Origin: Psoroptes ovis | Taxonomy: Eukaryota > Arthropoda > Arachnida > Sarcoptiformes > Psoroptidae | Assembly: GCA_002943765.1 (NCBI GenBank) | Contig: PQWQ01000003.1 | Location: 2,789,501 to 2,853,500, forward strand | Length of the DNA stretch: 64,000 bases | Reading direction: 5' to 3' | Shown here: in pieces, positions 1 through 13,625 of the stretch | Position numbering within the stretch: position 1 is the stretch's first letter | How the letters are laid out: the number at the start of each line of letters is the position of its first letter | Program-made: the position numbers and the translations under genes | Notes under the pieces: model-generated | Told to the model about the DNA's origin: nothing | The model's input: the letters and a program-made list of their open reading frames with translations, nothing else | Database searches by the model: none

Positions 1-378
1 ATTATTCAAGTCAGCCGCAATTGATCGTATCGTCGAGAAAAATTGGTTTACGTCGTTGTCCCACTTAATCGTATGAAATCGATTGTATAATTTTTCTAAT
101 TGTTCCATTTTGGAACCTCGATGGTACTCGTGCAAACTTTCATAGATTTGCTTCGCGGTCGTACATGTCCGAATTCGTTGATAATTTTCGTCGTCAATGG
201 AATTGTATAAAATCAATTTTGCCGAAGCATCTGACTGTTTGTTAAATTTTGCTTCCTCGATATCAGTAGATACATATTCAAAAAGTTGTTTCGATTCCAA
301 CGCGGCAATAATTTCATTTGACCAGCGAGCATAGGACAAGGATGTCAATACAGTGATGCGGTTCGTGAAAGAGTCCAT
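1..378 (-). CDS. Ty1/copia retrotransposon Gag, N-terminal part (cut by window edge)
   Basis: An open frame begins with ATG at 378 and reads 126 codons without a stop to the first base of the window, so the 3' end lies outside. The start is MDSFTNRITVL. The body shows the layout of copia-type Gag (UBN2/DUF4219-like): a Trp followed by an amphipathic helix near residue 19, an alternating A..K.LILYNSI segment near 55-65, the conserved 'I..C.TAK.IYESL' motif near residues 72-83, and a C-terminal 'LYNRFHTIKW' segment. In these elements Gag packages the RNA in cytoplasmic particles, and protease, integrase and RT would follow downstream (beyond position 1). No LTR or primer-binding site could be recognised upstream of the ATG at 379-480. 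Family assignment is by motif pattern; the element may be complete or only a fragment. Confidence 0.72.
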   Translation of the reverse strand, partial: MDSFTNRITVLTSLSYARWSNEIIAALESKQLFEYVSTDIEEAKFNKQSDASAKLILYNSIDDENYQRIRTCTTAKQIYESLHEYHRGSKMEQLEKLYNRFHTIKWDNDVNQFFSTIRSIAADLNN

Positions 379-3300
379 AACCTGTTGATTAATTTTGTAA
401 ATAATTTAATGATAATATTTTGATATAAAACCAGCAGAGTAAAAACGACAGTATAAAATGACAATTAAATAGATGATAATAATAAATACAATTTAGAATG
501 GTAATAATTTGACAAATGTAAATAAATAAATATAAATAATTGTGTTGATGGTGATGGTGATGATTGAGTGATCGATTTGATCAAAAACCTTAAACTCTTC
601 TCTTCGACCAACAATCGACTCTTTATATATGCGATTAAAGCCAATGTGAAAATCAATGTTAAACACATCTGACTAATGAGTTCAAATGTGTTGATGATTA
701 ATGTGCAATCGACACATCAACAATGGGAAAATAGGAAAATTTGAAATAGAAAGATGAAGAAAAATGCTGAATTCTTGGTTTAAATTTAGTCCATTTTCAA
801 ATAATAGAAAAATAATGTTCATAGATGTCAAATTAATTCAGTAAATGATATTGTTGTAATGATCTGTAATTCAGTAAATAATAAAGATATTTCTTCAAAT
901 GAATTTTTAATTAATTAATGATGAACAATGAATTTTTTTATGGCTGTTTATTATTATTCTTTGAATCATATAATGTAATCATTTATATCATTGATTATAT
1001 CATCATCCCAAAAAAAAACAAAAATCGATATCATTGATATTTGATTAAATTAAATTAAACAATGGGACAATGGTACCAAGAAAAAAAAAAGAAAAGCCGA
1101 CGAACACAAAAATAATCAAAACATTTGACGATCGAAGAGCAGCGACCAGCAGCAACAGCAAATATGGATCGAAATTTTTGCACCCGAAAAAATAATAAAG
1201 TATGGACCGAGAATTTTCACATTATGATGGTCCCGTCGCATACTAATTTATACGAGTTGATTATCATCATCATGATTTTTTTTCTTTTTCCAAGTAAAAA
1301 TTACGAAACAATATCTGGTTCAAGGTTGATCATGATATTGGATGATAATGATGTGTATTTGTTGTGAAATATGACCCGAAAAACGCAGATTCCATAGACC
1401 AAGAAATTTATAAATAAGAGATGCTGCAAATATCTGACTGGGAAAATGTCCAATTTTGTCAGTGAAATGGAATTCGTAATTTTTTCTTATGAATAAAACA
1501 GAATAGGAGGATCGATTCAATCGAAATTCATTTGAAAATCTGTTGCGTGATTTCTCTGAAATATTTTCTCATCTTAGGTCAAATCTTTGTCATTTTATTG
1601 CTCACAAACAACAAACACAAGGGTTCATGGTAAAAAATAATATCGTGAACCTAAAAATCAAACAGAACGGAAATTAAATAAACGAAAACTTTCTCAATGT
1701 TTTTATGTTTCACGAAACGAAAATGTTTTTGAATACAAAGAACTCCCTGTACAATTTCTTCATTGAAAAAAATTTATTTCTTTGAAATTTTTTCAAATTT
1801 TTTTAATTTCCTAATCGACAGGACATTTCAAATATTTTTTTTTTCTATTTTTAAGAATGAAATCTTTGATTATTTTTCAGAGGATAAAAATGGAGAAAAT
1901 TTAGAAAAATCCAAGAAATTTTCATCGAATTTCAATTGAATTTCAATTGAAAAAATCACCGAAAAATAAACTGAAAGAAATTAATGAAAAATTCAATTCA
2001 ATTATATCATATATCAAATATTGTGACCGATGATGATTGTTTTTATATTTTCAATGATTTTGATCAAACAAACAAATCAAAATCAAAATCAAAATCAAAA
2101 TCAAAATAATGAAAACAAATGAAAAAGCATTCAAATTAATATATATGAGAATTTAATTTACCATAAAAAGCCTTCACGCACACACGCATTGATGGATTCA
2201 GAATTCATTCCTTCAAAATTCATTTATTTGTTCAAACATTGGGCTCAACAATGACAACAAAAACACAAACAAAAGCAGAGCTAAAAACTTGAAATCCATA
2301 TGTGTTTAATGCCGGAAAATTCATTTTGGACATTGAAAATGTATGGAAAAATTTGAAAACTTTTTCGATTTTTTTTTCTTTGATTTGATTTGATTTCATT
2401 TCATTTTTTGCCCATTCATTTCATTAAGTTCATTCAGTCATGGTCAATCGTTGTTATTATTATTTGGAAATAATCAAAAACAAAGTGCGGGAGTGAGAGA
2501 GATGGAAATCTATGGATTCAGAGAAATATTTGATGAATCAATATTTTGTTTTGATTAACTTTATGAGCATTTTTTTTTAAATAAATAAATAAATAAATAC
2601 ACGCTAATATTAATCTTAAAAGTTTTGAAAAAATTGAATTGAAAAAATGATTTTATCCAAAGTTTCAAAGTTTCAAAAATTTCATTGTTTTCATTCATGA
2701 TATTATTTGTTTTTATTCTTGTTTCTATTGTTTTCAGTTTTTTCAACCCAAAGAACAATTAATCAATGACCAATTTCAGATTAATGCGATGTAATTTGTT
2801 TTTGGAAGCTTAACTAATTGGGGCTTATGTTTCGATGTAAAATTTTTCGGGCTTGAAAAATTTGAAAAAAAAAATTAAAAATTGAAGATTTAAAAAAAAT
2901 TTTAAAACACAAAAAATAAATACAAAATAAATGCAAAATCAATAAATACAAGCCTTTGTCTGTTATTGTGTGTTTATATTAAGTGCGATTTGACAATGAT
3001 TTATTCATATTGATTCGAATCATCATTTATTAACTTTGACAAAGACAGAATGAGACAGAGATATTTGGAGAGAGAGAATAAGGAACTGAAAAACAAGTGA
3101 ATTGTTGAATCAATAAGATAAATCAATATCGAAGAAGAAGATTTTATTATCTTTGTCACTATTCAGAGGGATGAGCGGGAGAGATTCGAGGAAAAATATG
3201 TGATTAGTTTTGTTTTGAAAATGATTGAAATGAATGAACAGACAAACAAAACGGACAAAATGATTAAATGATAATCATTATTCCATCCATCGAATTTCCA

Positions 3301-6012
3301 AAGAGTAGAAACAAACAATTTCTTCTTCATTTATTCATTTATTTGTTTGTATACTGCTCTATCTGTCGTTGCTGGTGTCATTGGTGTTAACGATGGTGTT
3401 CAAAAGAGAAATATTTTGAACGAAACGAAAAAATGTAATGATCAAATTGATTATTCATTCATTTATTCATTCGATTTCAATTTCGATTTTTTGTTAGTTA
3501 GTTGTCGTTTTTAATTCAGTTTATTCAGTTGAATTCATTCAGTTCAACTCATACAGTTGCTGCTGCTGCAACACACACACACACACACATGTATCGATTG
3601 ACAATTTGATGCCCATTTGGATTGTTTTTTCTTATTTTTGTCTTGTATTTTATAAAACAATTATCTTTTCATTAAACAAAGAACTAACACAAATAAATGA
3701 ATAGAAATAAATGAATTCAAATAGAAATTCTTAGAAAAAAAAAACAAAAACAAAACAAAAAAATCGATCAAATGTGAATAATAATAATAATAATAATGAT
3801 ACAAAAAGAGTAAAAAGAGAATTGAAACGTCGTAAAATTGTAAACAAAAGAATTGATCAAGCGATTGATCAATTGTTGTTTTATATAATGTTAATACGAA
3901 ATTAGATTGATTATCTTTATTCGTATTACTTCGTTAGTTAGTTTCTTCAGTGCTGTTTCTTCATTATTTCTTGATCATTTCTTAGAAATATCAATACACA
4001 CAAACACACACAGGGAACACACAAAGACAATTGATTTCATTCAACATTTGAACATTTTCTATCATTTATTCGTTTATTCATTCATTTCATTATCAAATTC
4101 AATGTTGAATTTTTTGTTTAATTCAGAATCGAAAAAATTTCATTCAACAACACACCAAAAATGACCGAGAATTCCGAGAAAAAAAAATGAAACCAAAAAA
4201 TTATGATTAAATGATATAAATGACCGAAAAACTAAGATGAAAAAATAATTATTTTCTGAGAAATAATGTCCATTATTTCCATTATGATTCCATGATTTAA
4301 TCAATGACCGAAAATGAAAAAGAAAAACCATGATTTAATGACAATATTCGGAAAAATCATGGCAGCAATATGATAATCGAGCAATATTGAATTTTTCGCA
4401 TTCATCAAACATTATTCGCTTTAATCAATGATCAATCTATCAATCTATGGATTGATAGATTGATGATGATGATAAGAACGACGGAACAAAGTATCGATGT
4501 AAAGAAAAGCCAAAGAAAAGACAAGAAAAAAGCCCAAAGAAATCAAATTAAAATTTTATAATCAAGAGTTATTGCTTCGTCATTGCCGTTGAACAAAACA
4601 AAACGAAATTATTTATGGCCAAAAAACATTATTTTTTCCATTATTCATCATCATCATCATGGTCATCATCATCATCGCCATAATCATAATAATAATTTTC
4701 ATTAATATTATTTGCATGCATCACTTGATCACTACTGTTCTTACGATATTTGAAACGAAAAATATATGAGAGACATTATTGTACGAAGCGGCAAATGGCC
4801 ATTAAAATTAAAATTGAATAATGGCTAACCATTTTGATAAATGACAAGATGCTGCAGCGTTTTCGGCTCCAGAAGCCAGAATACGAATCAATTTCATGGG
4901 AAAACAAAAACAAAAACAAAATCTTAATGTAATAAGAAATTTTTGGCCATCGAATAAAATGAATGAATGAATGAATGAATAATAAGAAGAATAAGACCGG
5001 ATGAATATCCCGAAATTGGCTTTTTTTGAACAATTTGATTTTTCTATTTTTTTTTGGCCGCAAAATTTTTTGAAACATTAATATAATTGAAACAATACAA
5101 ATAATAATAATAAGGAGAAATGTAATATTAAATGAAAAAAGGGAGATAAAATTGAATTTTTCATTGCCCCTCATCATGCTATTAATTCATTCGAGTAGAT
5201 ATTCATTCATTCATTGATTCCAATGAACGATTCTTCAATTCTTGTGAAATTCTCATTCTTTGATTTTTTTTCCTTTTGAAAATTCAAATTATGTTTGTCT
5301 ATATATTAGTGAATTTGAAATTTGAATTTTTTCCCACTTTGGTACGATTTTGAATTTGAAGACGTCGATTCAAAAAATTTCTTTTTTTTTGGTTAATTCT
5401 TTCGTTTCTTTGCCTTTCTTACTTTCCCCTCATAGAAAATCAACGAACCGATCAGTTAACAAACCAATAAAATAAAAATATTATTTTTTTTTTCTTTAGT
5501 TTTTTTCGAAAATTGAATTAAATTTTGTTTGAATTTCTATTATTTTATTGCTTGAAATAAGACAATTGGAACAATTGAATTTTCAGGGCAAAAATTGTAC
5601 GATTTTCAATTTTAGCAAGTTTCGCTTCTTCTTCTAGTTTTCATGTTAAAAACTATCAGTCAAAATTCAACAGAATCAAAAAACAACAATAAAATAAAAT
5701 GAAAAGAAATAAATTTCTTTTTAAATCAAATCGAATTCATTCATTTCTATTGTGAATAAATGACTAAAAATGAACATTGTTTCAAAGAAATGATTGTATA
5801 GGAAATTAATACAATGAATTTGAGCTAATATTCATCCTACACACGAATTTTGAAATGTTAACAAACGAAAAACGAATAAATTTTCGACACAGTTTCTATG
5901 CAAAGATTCATAAATATTGATTTTTGTATGCAAGAATTTGTTTGAATTTATTTTATTAATTTGATTATTAGTATGAGAGAAAGAAAATATGAATTAATTA
6001 AATCAAATGAGC
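379..6012. other. Gene-poor AT-rich tract with microsatellites
   Basis: I see no gene that I can support. The tract holds an AAATC-type run (about 2070-2108), a CA run (about 3570-3588), AAT repeats (about 3780-3797), a CAT/ATC tract (about 4645-4680) and a GAAT tract (about 4958-4982). A short GC-richer patch at about 1090-1250 is open in more than one frame (R, A, S, T-rich in one plus frame) but has no start, splice or stop context that makes it a gene. The long minus-strand frame at 4776-5177 is Phe/Ile/Lys-rich and looks like an AT-rich chance frame. Confidence 0.5.
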
Positions 6013-6082
6013 TGTCCAGTAAGTTCTTACGTGTTAATTTAATGAAAATCTCATTGAAAAATCGGCAAGAGCTTTTTGGACA
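6013..6082. repeat. 70-bp fold-back element, copy 1
   Basis: The ends are TGTCCAGTAAGTTC and the inverted GAGCTTTTTGGACA, and the complementarity continues inward: the left 33 bases pair imperfectly with the reverse complement of the right 32, leaving a small A-rich loop. The flanks GAGC and ACTC extend the inverted repeat by a few bases. Copies of the same length and end sequence lie at 16245-16313 and 37645-37714. It could be a tiny MITE with mariner-like ends or a structured RNA of pre-miRNA size; the sequence alone does not decide. Confidence 0.6.
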
Positions 6083-8465
6083 ACTCAAAATAAATTTGTC
6101 TGCAAATATTATGTGCAGCACAAACACATACACACACACACATTGAAGCCTCTTGGAAATATCATGTGAAATATTTGAAAATGGCTCATTTTTTTCTCAG
6201 GAAAAAATAACACTGAAAACTTGTGATGACAAATAATATGAATTAATAATGAACAAACGAAGAAAAATAGTGAAAATAATAAAGGAAAGAAAAAATCATG
6301 AAATATTAATCAATCACATCTTTTATAATGAATGAATGAATGAAGAAAAAAACTAAAATAAAAATGAATTAAACTTAATCAACTTAAACCTGTTATTTAT
6401 ATAAACATTTATAAGAGCTATGAATGCTCTGAATTAACCAAGGAGAATGTTCCTAGATATTTCTTCACAAAAAACAAAAACTATTTCAAGGAATTCCGGA
6501 GAATTTTTCCCCTCGCAAGTGTTATTACTATCATTATCATCAATTATTGTTATTTATTTGAGGAAAAAACAAGTAAAAATAAACCCTTTTTTCACATCAA
6601 CACCGGCCTTAAAACAAATGGTATTAAATTCCGATGAATATCGTATTAACATAAGTCTTAAGATAAGAACAAATTAATAAATTTTTCAACAAGGATTTCG
6701 CACAACAAAGCTGTGAATAATGTCACCGGTAATCGAATATTGTTTGGTTGGTATTTTTCTGTATTACCGAAATAAATAATTTTTCTTTTGAATAATTTAT
6801 CATGACCAAACTTTACGGAAAACTCAAATACTTTAACACCACATAACCCTTGGATTTTGAAAGGATTTTGATGTTAATTTTCACAAATATTTCATATCAA
6901 TAAACACTGATGATGATGAACATGTTAATGGAAAATGAAAACACTCAAAACATAAACAATCGATCAATCAATCAAGTTTAATTTAATTTAATTCAATTCA
7001 CTCTGTTCAATTTATTCCGTTTCTCCTTGATCATCATTCCAACTGCTGATATTTGATTCGGTTCTACGAACCAAAAATAAACGATGCTTGAAGCAAATAA
7101 ATGAATGAATGAAGGAAAAATAAAATTTCAACAATTCTATCCTACTTCTGTCTTATTTAAGTATAACTACGAATCGAAATTAGATTATTTTTGACCAATT
7201 CTTATATTAATTGAAAAACATTTTCTCTGAAAATATTTTTCATTTGTTTCATTCAATGATCATTGATAATTGGATCAACAAGAACTAAAAATATTTGAGA
7301 AACAAAAACAAAAGAATTCCATGTCAAAATCTGTTATTTTACCCCCAGCCCACTCTTTTTCATTCTCTTTGCCCCATTCATTTCCCCTTCTATGCCAGCT
7401 CCCATTATCAGAATTGAATGCAAAATCATTTCTCATTGAGTGAAATTACGAAATTCTAAATCTTCCTTTCTCTCTCAATACGTATTTATTTGCTGTTGCT
7501 TGGTTGTAGTTTGACAATCCGGGTTTGTTTGCAGTAAATTTTGGCAAAATTTGACAAAATAAGAGGCAAACTATGAAAGAAACAATGGAATGAACTGAAA
7601 ATAAGGGATTTTGATTCGTTTTGTTTATTCTTCAATTCTTTTGGAATTTTTTTCATTGAAAATGAGCATAAAACTAATGCAGACTACGACAATTGACAAT
7701 AATGAAAACCAGAAAAACTTGAAAAACAGCAACCAACAACAGAAAACCATATCAAAGAATAAAATGTCTCAATCATTTCGAGCACAATGACAATGAAAGA
7801 TACAAGAAATTCATACATGGAACAAATGACATTCAAAATTTATATTCTCATATAAAATACAAAGGGGCAAAAGTTTTGAAATTTTAAATATTTTAGGGTG
7901 CATAATGTTGAGGAAAAATGAAGAGAAATACAAAACAGAATAACAGTGTGGAAAAAGACCAATGAAAATCACTGCAAAATGAATGTAAAATGTCGAAAAA
8001 ATAAAATTGAAATCAATCATCAAATATATGCGAAGCATTTCGATCAAAAAAATATTGAAATCGAATATGGCATTCCATTTTATGAATAAAAATACATCGA
8101 AAAAATTCATATTTTTCAATGTGAATATTACAATGAATATAATCATTGCGGCCTTCATCAAACAATCTATTTTTTGACACAAATATCAGATGCACAACAA
8201 TTTTTTTCGATCAAAAGAAAATTTTGGGAAAAAAACATCCTTTGAGCGATCAGAATACACAAAATGCCGATGAGATGAATGCATAGATTGTGCTGATCAA
8301 ACACGAATCTCGATGAATCTTTTGAATTTTTTCTTTTTTTTTGTGAATTATGTGTACCCAATAGAGAATATTTCGTTGGATGATCGAATGAAGCGAAAAC
8401 TGAAAATTCGTGGAATCATTGACAGTGAAAAAATTTCGAGGGAAACCAAGACAAAAGAGTTGGCA

Positions 8466-8503
<38 letters not shown>

Positions 8504-11500
8504 TGGATGAATGGGAAAAAATCGATTGAAAAAATAAAAGATTCAAAGATTTATAAAAAAAATACGAGAAAAGATTTAAAATATTTATACATGAAAATAA
8601 ATTGGAAATTGGAAAAATAAGAAAAAAAAGAATAGAATAAATCTGTGAATTTGCCAATCCTTGCCAATCGATTGAATGATAATGGATGCAGACAAAATAC
8701 AAATAAATAAATAAAAAAAAGAGGAATGAAATAAAATGAAATGATCCAACGATTTGATTTTAGGAAATTTATTCTGAAATTCTGAGAAATTTTGACAATT
8801 TAGCTGTTTTTCATTTCATATGAGATTCTCAAGCCCAAAGAATTATCGAAATCGCGCCATTGTGACACGTGTCGCAGCTTCCACTGTATCAGAGTTGAAT
8901 CAGTTTGATTCCACTATGATTATTTATGACATTAAAAATAATTATGATCGAAACTTTTTTGGAACAATCATTATTGGAATCATTAATAGAACTGTTCGTT
9001 TGACTAACTATTCTAAATTGTTTATCACTGTTTAATCGCTGATAAACATGTAATTTCATATTCGAGAGGAAAATGCTTATTATTTGGTAGGAAAAAATCA
9101 TATTTGCAAAAATAGAATACGGCACATATATCATTAACAAAATTATGTGACAAATTAAATTTTTTTTATCTTTGTAGGAACCGGTCAAATTGAAATGAAA
9201 TATTCTCTCGTTTGGCCATGATAAGACTTGATTGAATGAATGCTAGAAAAAAGTAAATGTTACATTGATAATTGAAAAATGGAAATGGAGTTTTGATCTC
9301 TGAATAATAGCATTTGATCAAAGGCTATTAACCAAACATGAAAAATATATTTTTACCATTAATGTATGTAATATGATAATAATCAAATTAGATTCAAAAT
9401 TAATATGAATGAAGCAGAGAATAGTAGAAAGAAATAGAAAATTGTATCAAATATGTACATAACATTGGCCATTAATTTATGATTATAATAATATTAACGA
9501 TAATATTAATATTAATAAGGCCAATGGCCCTTGCAAAAAAAAAATGGAAATTAATACATCATGGTACACTAAAAATAAAACGAATTTAAATTCAAATATT
9601 TTACATATTTCGAAAGGGTAAAATGAATTGCAAAGCATAAAAGCATTTTTTTTTAGATTGAAATTGAATGGAAATGAATTGAATTTGAAATGAAATGAAA
9701 TAAAATGGAAAAAATATGAACAAATTGAAATGAAATTATCGGATTGAATCCGAGAGAGGGGCAGAATTCTCGGATGAAAATCATTTGGAATGAAAACGGA
9801 ATTATCATTATGATTATTATAATAATCATAATAAGAATAATGGAAAAATAAAGATGAATGAATGAAATGAATGATATGTAAAAAAATGAATGGAAACAAA
9901 ATTATTATCATATACATGATTATCATCATCATTGAACAGCAACAACAACAACAACAACAAAACGGATGCCAACGAATAATGGCATAAAATACGAAATACA
10001 AAAAGCAAAAAATGGAAAATAAAAACGATAATGATGGCGATAATCATGATAATAATCCATGAAGTAAAGGAAAAGCGAATGATCAGTGAAATGAACAAAG
10101 AAGAATAAAATGAACAAAATGAAACGATATTAAAGCAAAGCTAAAGCTAGTATGCCCAAAAATCATATAATCATTAGTTACATGATAAATTTTTATTTTA
10201 TTTTATTTTTTTCAAATCATAATAATAACAATGTTTTGTTCAAAAATTGATTATAATCACAGAAAAATAATAAATGTGAATACAATGAAAAAAAAAATTC
10301 TTGGATAATACAATGAATAATAAGAAGCAAATAGACGTAACAATGCCAACAACAACAACAACGATGACGATAATAATGATCAAGATTAATTCTTCTAATA
10401 TTTTGTTTCTTTTTCATATTTTAAATAATATTTCTTCATAACCATTATTATTATTATTATAAAATTTCTATTGTAGAACAGCATTATCGTCAATGCTATA
10501 GTTGCTGCTGCTGTTGTTGTTGTTGTTGTTTCATATTTATAATGTTATAATAATAATAACATGAATTTTATTCAATTTGATTTCATTGAAAAAATGAAAA
10601 ATTGAATGAATGAAAATTGAAACAAAAAATGAAAAGAATTTGATTTTTTTTTAAACATTTCTTTGATTCAATACAGAGTAAATGTTGTAAATGTTTAGTG
10701 TTTGCTACTGCTACTTTTGTTTGTTTGAAATATTTCGGTTGTTGTTTCAAAGTAATTCAGTGCTTTAGTATTTTGAATCATTGAAACATAAACACTAAAT
10801 ATATGATGAATATGTTGAACATGATTATATCGGAAATTTTCGAGTAAAATCTAAAATTTGATTCAATTTTTTCGAAAAATTATTTAAAATATCCTTGAAA
10901 ATTATTCACATAATCATACACGCTGACGATAAATATAGATAAATTATTGAACGGAATACAAATTTGCACAGAATGATATGTAAAACATGAATGAATAAAT
11001 TTTTTAAAATGTAAAATAACACAAATATGCAATCAAATATTTGACATGCATAAGGGGAGTGAAATATTGTTTTTTTCATTAAATAAAATGAAATTGAAGA
11101 TGAATGAAAGTAATGATAAGGGTAATAAAATAATAACATGGCATTCATTATCGGTAAATAATGAATTTTTCATTAAGAAATATCGAAATAAATGTAAAAA
11201 AATGAATGATTGAAATTATTGAGAAAATTAATGATTTTCATTAATGTTTTCTTGGTTGTTTTTTACCGAATATATTTTTTTCAATTAAAAAATAATAAAT
11301 AACAATAATTAATGATAATGAATAATTATGAAATAATTAAGAAATTGTTTTTGTTGCGAATTTTTCATTATTAATTTATCATCGATAATGGCAAGAAAAA
11401 ATGATGATGGCAAAGAAACCTCAAAAACCGAGAACCCAAATTTTTGCAAATTTCCAAAAATAATGAATTTCAATTCATCGATGACTTTGAAAGTTTTGAA

Positions 11501-11712
11501 TCAAATTTCTCAAAATGCCAATGAAATCATTGATATTGCATTGATTTTTCAATGCTAGAACACAATATTCCTATGATATTTTCCATTGAAAAACGACTAT
11601 ATCTTTGATTAATGATGATTTTCCAAAAAAAACATTTTCATTTTCATTATTATTATTATCAGTGATAATAGAATTGATTTATGATTATTATTATTATTAT
11701 CATTAATTGTGA
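6083..11712. other. Gene-poor tract with a 33-A run and simple repeats
   Basis: No supported gene. Noted content: a purine-rich minus frame at about 7340-7442 (starts MRNDFAFNSDNG, ends near a GTAAAA), a pure A run of 33 at 8469-8501, a GC-richer patch at 8820-8900 that is open on both strands, CAA repeats near 9940-9960 and 10340-10362, and AAT/ATT tracts at several places. The long minus-strand frames at 8250-8702 and 9483-10001 are poly-Phe or Ile/His/Phe strings driven by homopolymers and microsatellites, and I do not regard them as genes. Confidence 0.5.
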
Positions 11713-11891
11713 AACAATTTATGTATTTGTCATATTATCACAAAAAATATTAACGATTATCGTAAAAAAAAGCTGAAAAGCAAAGCCAAAAAAATCAGCA
11801 ATTATGTATCGAACCGACTAAAAACTACTGAAAGACGCGAAACATTGTCGAAATTGGTTCAGATTTTTTTCGCCATTTTTCCAATCACATG
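11713..11891 (+). CDS. Candidate internal exon, Lys/Arg-rich (unrecognised)
   Basis: Open frame from just after an in-frame TGA (11710-11712) to a strong splice donor TG|GTAAGTAA at 11891/11892. The well-balanced part begins near 11761 with RKKKLKSKAKKISNY and continues through a basic stretch (NRLKTTERRETLSKL) into a short hydrophobic end (VQIFFAIFPIT). The true 5' boundary is not clear. The exon ends with two bases of a codon. It cannot join directly to the terminal exon at 13490 because that junction would create TGA, so an intermediate exon or a different gene would be needed. I do not recognise the protein; the call rests on the donor and residue balance. Confidence 0.3.
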
Positions 11892-13489
11892 GTAAGTAAC
11901 GGAAAAAAATATAAAGAAAAAGTCATTAATTTCTAGCACAAAGAAATATTAGTAATTAGTTAATCTTTGATCAGCGAAAAGATAAGGGAAAAAAATTATA
12001 ATTATTATTATAAGAACGAATAAAAAAATCCAAAGAAATACTGGATTTCAACTGGCAATTTTTTTTGGTTGAAAATCTGGATTTAACACATTATCATCAT
12101 TATTATCAATACAAATAATGAACTTGAACGACGAAATGAATTAATGAACGAAAAAATACGGAAAATAATGGCGAAGAAATTTGAAGCAAATAATGATAAA
12201 TATTCTTTCGTATTTTCTTGTTTTTTCACTGGAAGAAAATTGGAAAATCCAAGACAAAATATATGATGACATAGAGAGGAAATTTAGAGCAATTTTCGGG
12301 TAACAAACAAACGAACAAACAAAAACAAAATCTGACCATTAGTACAATTATCATCATCATCATTATAATTATAATTATTATAATGATTACGATAATAAAC
12401 AACAACAATAGTGTTCAACATTGATGACAACTATAGAAGACAACGATCAAATCAATTAATTAACAATTTTTTATTATTATTATTTCTTTGGATTTCTTAG
12501 TATTTTTATTCTATTTTATTTCATTTTCTTCAACAAATGATAATAATTTGATGATAATTCTCGTAAAATTACAGGCTGTTTGCCGAAACAAGCTAGAAAA
12601 AATATATTTTCTGGAACAAAATATATACGAATATATCTGATATTTTTCATTTATTTATTATTATTATTTTTCAATGAAAAAAAAATGATAGAGAAATAAT
12701 AGAAAATGGATATATTTTATTATTTTCCACAGAAACAAACATACATTCATTCATTCATTCACTCATTCACATTCATATATCGATATAGATCATTATCATT
12801 ATCATTAACAACATGAATCCTGGATCCTTTTTTTTATATTTTATTCAATTCTTTTTTTCGGTGAAATGATTTAAGCTATTGCCATTCGGTTAATAGATAT
12901 TTTTTTAAACCATGGAAATATATTGAAAATTGAGAAGCAGAAACGAAATAAACGATGATAATAATAATGTTTAATAATAATGATAAAAGAAAAGAAATTC
13001 GAAAAATATATCATCATAATCATCATCATCATCAAATAAAGAAAAAAAGTATCGGCAATAGACAACACACAAACGACCATATAAACGACCATTCATTGAT
13101 CATTGATAATAATTACCAGTAAATTATTTAATTTCGGGAGATGGAAAATATATTTTCCCGAACAGAAGAAGAAAGAAGATAAAGAACAGAATTGGTAATA
13201 TGCTGTTGGTAGTTTACCATTTTTATTCTCCAAAAATGCGGTTGCCGAGGTTATTTCCTGTAGATAATTATCATTAATTTCTTTTTGGAATGAAGAAAGC
13301 GAAAAATTTGTATATTATTTAATTCAATAATAATGATTATACTAAGAGTTTCATATCAAAAGAAGAAGAAGAGAAGCAGTGAAGATTAAATGGAAATTTT
13401 CGTATTAAATATGTGTTGGTGCGTGTATCTGAGTGTGTTTGAAAATTGATAATCATTGAATTCATATGAATATTTTTCATTCCATTCAG
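11892..13489. other. AT-rich spacer with ATT/CAT tracts; one short ORF
   Basis: No supported gene. It includes ATT/ATA and CAT tracts (about 11999-12013, 12350-12385, 13011-13032) and CATTCATT repeats near 12745-12775. A 36-codon frame at 12193-12303 (plus) begins MINILSYFLVFSLEENW, which resembles a short signal peptide followed by a polar acidic stretch, and ends GIFG-like before a possible GTAACA donor. It is too short to call with confidence. Confidence 0.45.
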
Positions 13490-13625
13490 AGCCAATATTG
13501 CAAATGTTCAACACAACAAACGGAAAAATATGCTCAAATTTGAAATTCAAAGAGAAAATCAAACGGAATTCCTTCGTTACGCCGACAAAAACGAGAAATT
13601 GTTGTTCAGTGTCGATGATCATTGA
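13490..13625 (+). CDS. Candidate terminal coding exon (unrecognised protein)
   Basis: A good 3' splice site (TTTTTCATTCCATTCAG|A) at 13489/13490 opens a frame of 44 codons that ends at TGA 13623-13625. The peptide starts ANIANVQHNKRKNML and ends EKLLFSVDDH; it is polar, charged and free of low complexity, unlike the surrounding AT-rich noise. The exon supplies the third base of a split codon, so the preceding exon must end with two bases. It has no ATG of its own at the boundary, consistent with an internal or last exon. An antisense frame is also open, so strand is not certain. I do not recognise the family. Upstream exons would lie left of here, separated by a long intron. Confidence 0.42.

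Noticed and set aside
4776..5177. 133-codon minus-strand hydrophobic frame
   Set aside because: Phe/Ile/Lys/Ser composition of random AT-rich DNA; includes GAAT repeat; no conserved feature or splice context.
8250..8702. 150-codon minus-strand frame
   Set aside because: Contains the complement of the 33-A run as poly-Phe and is otherwise Phe/Ile/Ser-rich; no motif.
9483..10001. 172-codon minus-strand frame with Cys, Phe, His and Ile runs
   Set aside because: Built from CAA/ATT/CAT repeats and A-runs; overlapping minus frames at 9826-10117 are equally open, as expected of low-complexity DNA.
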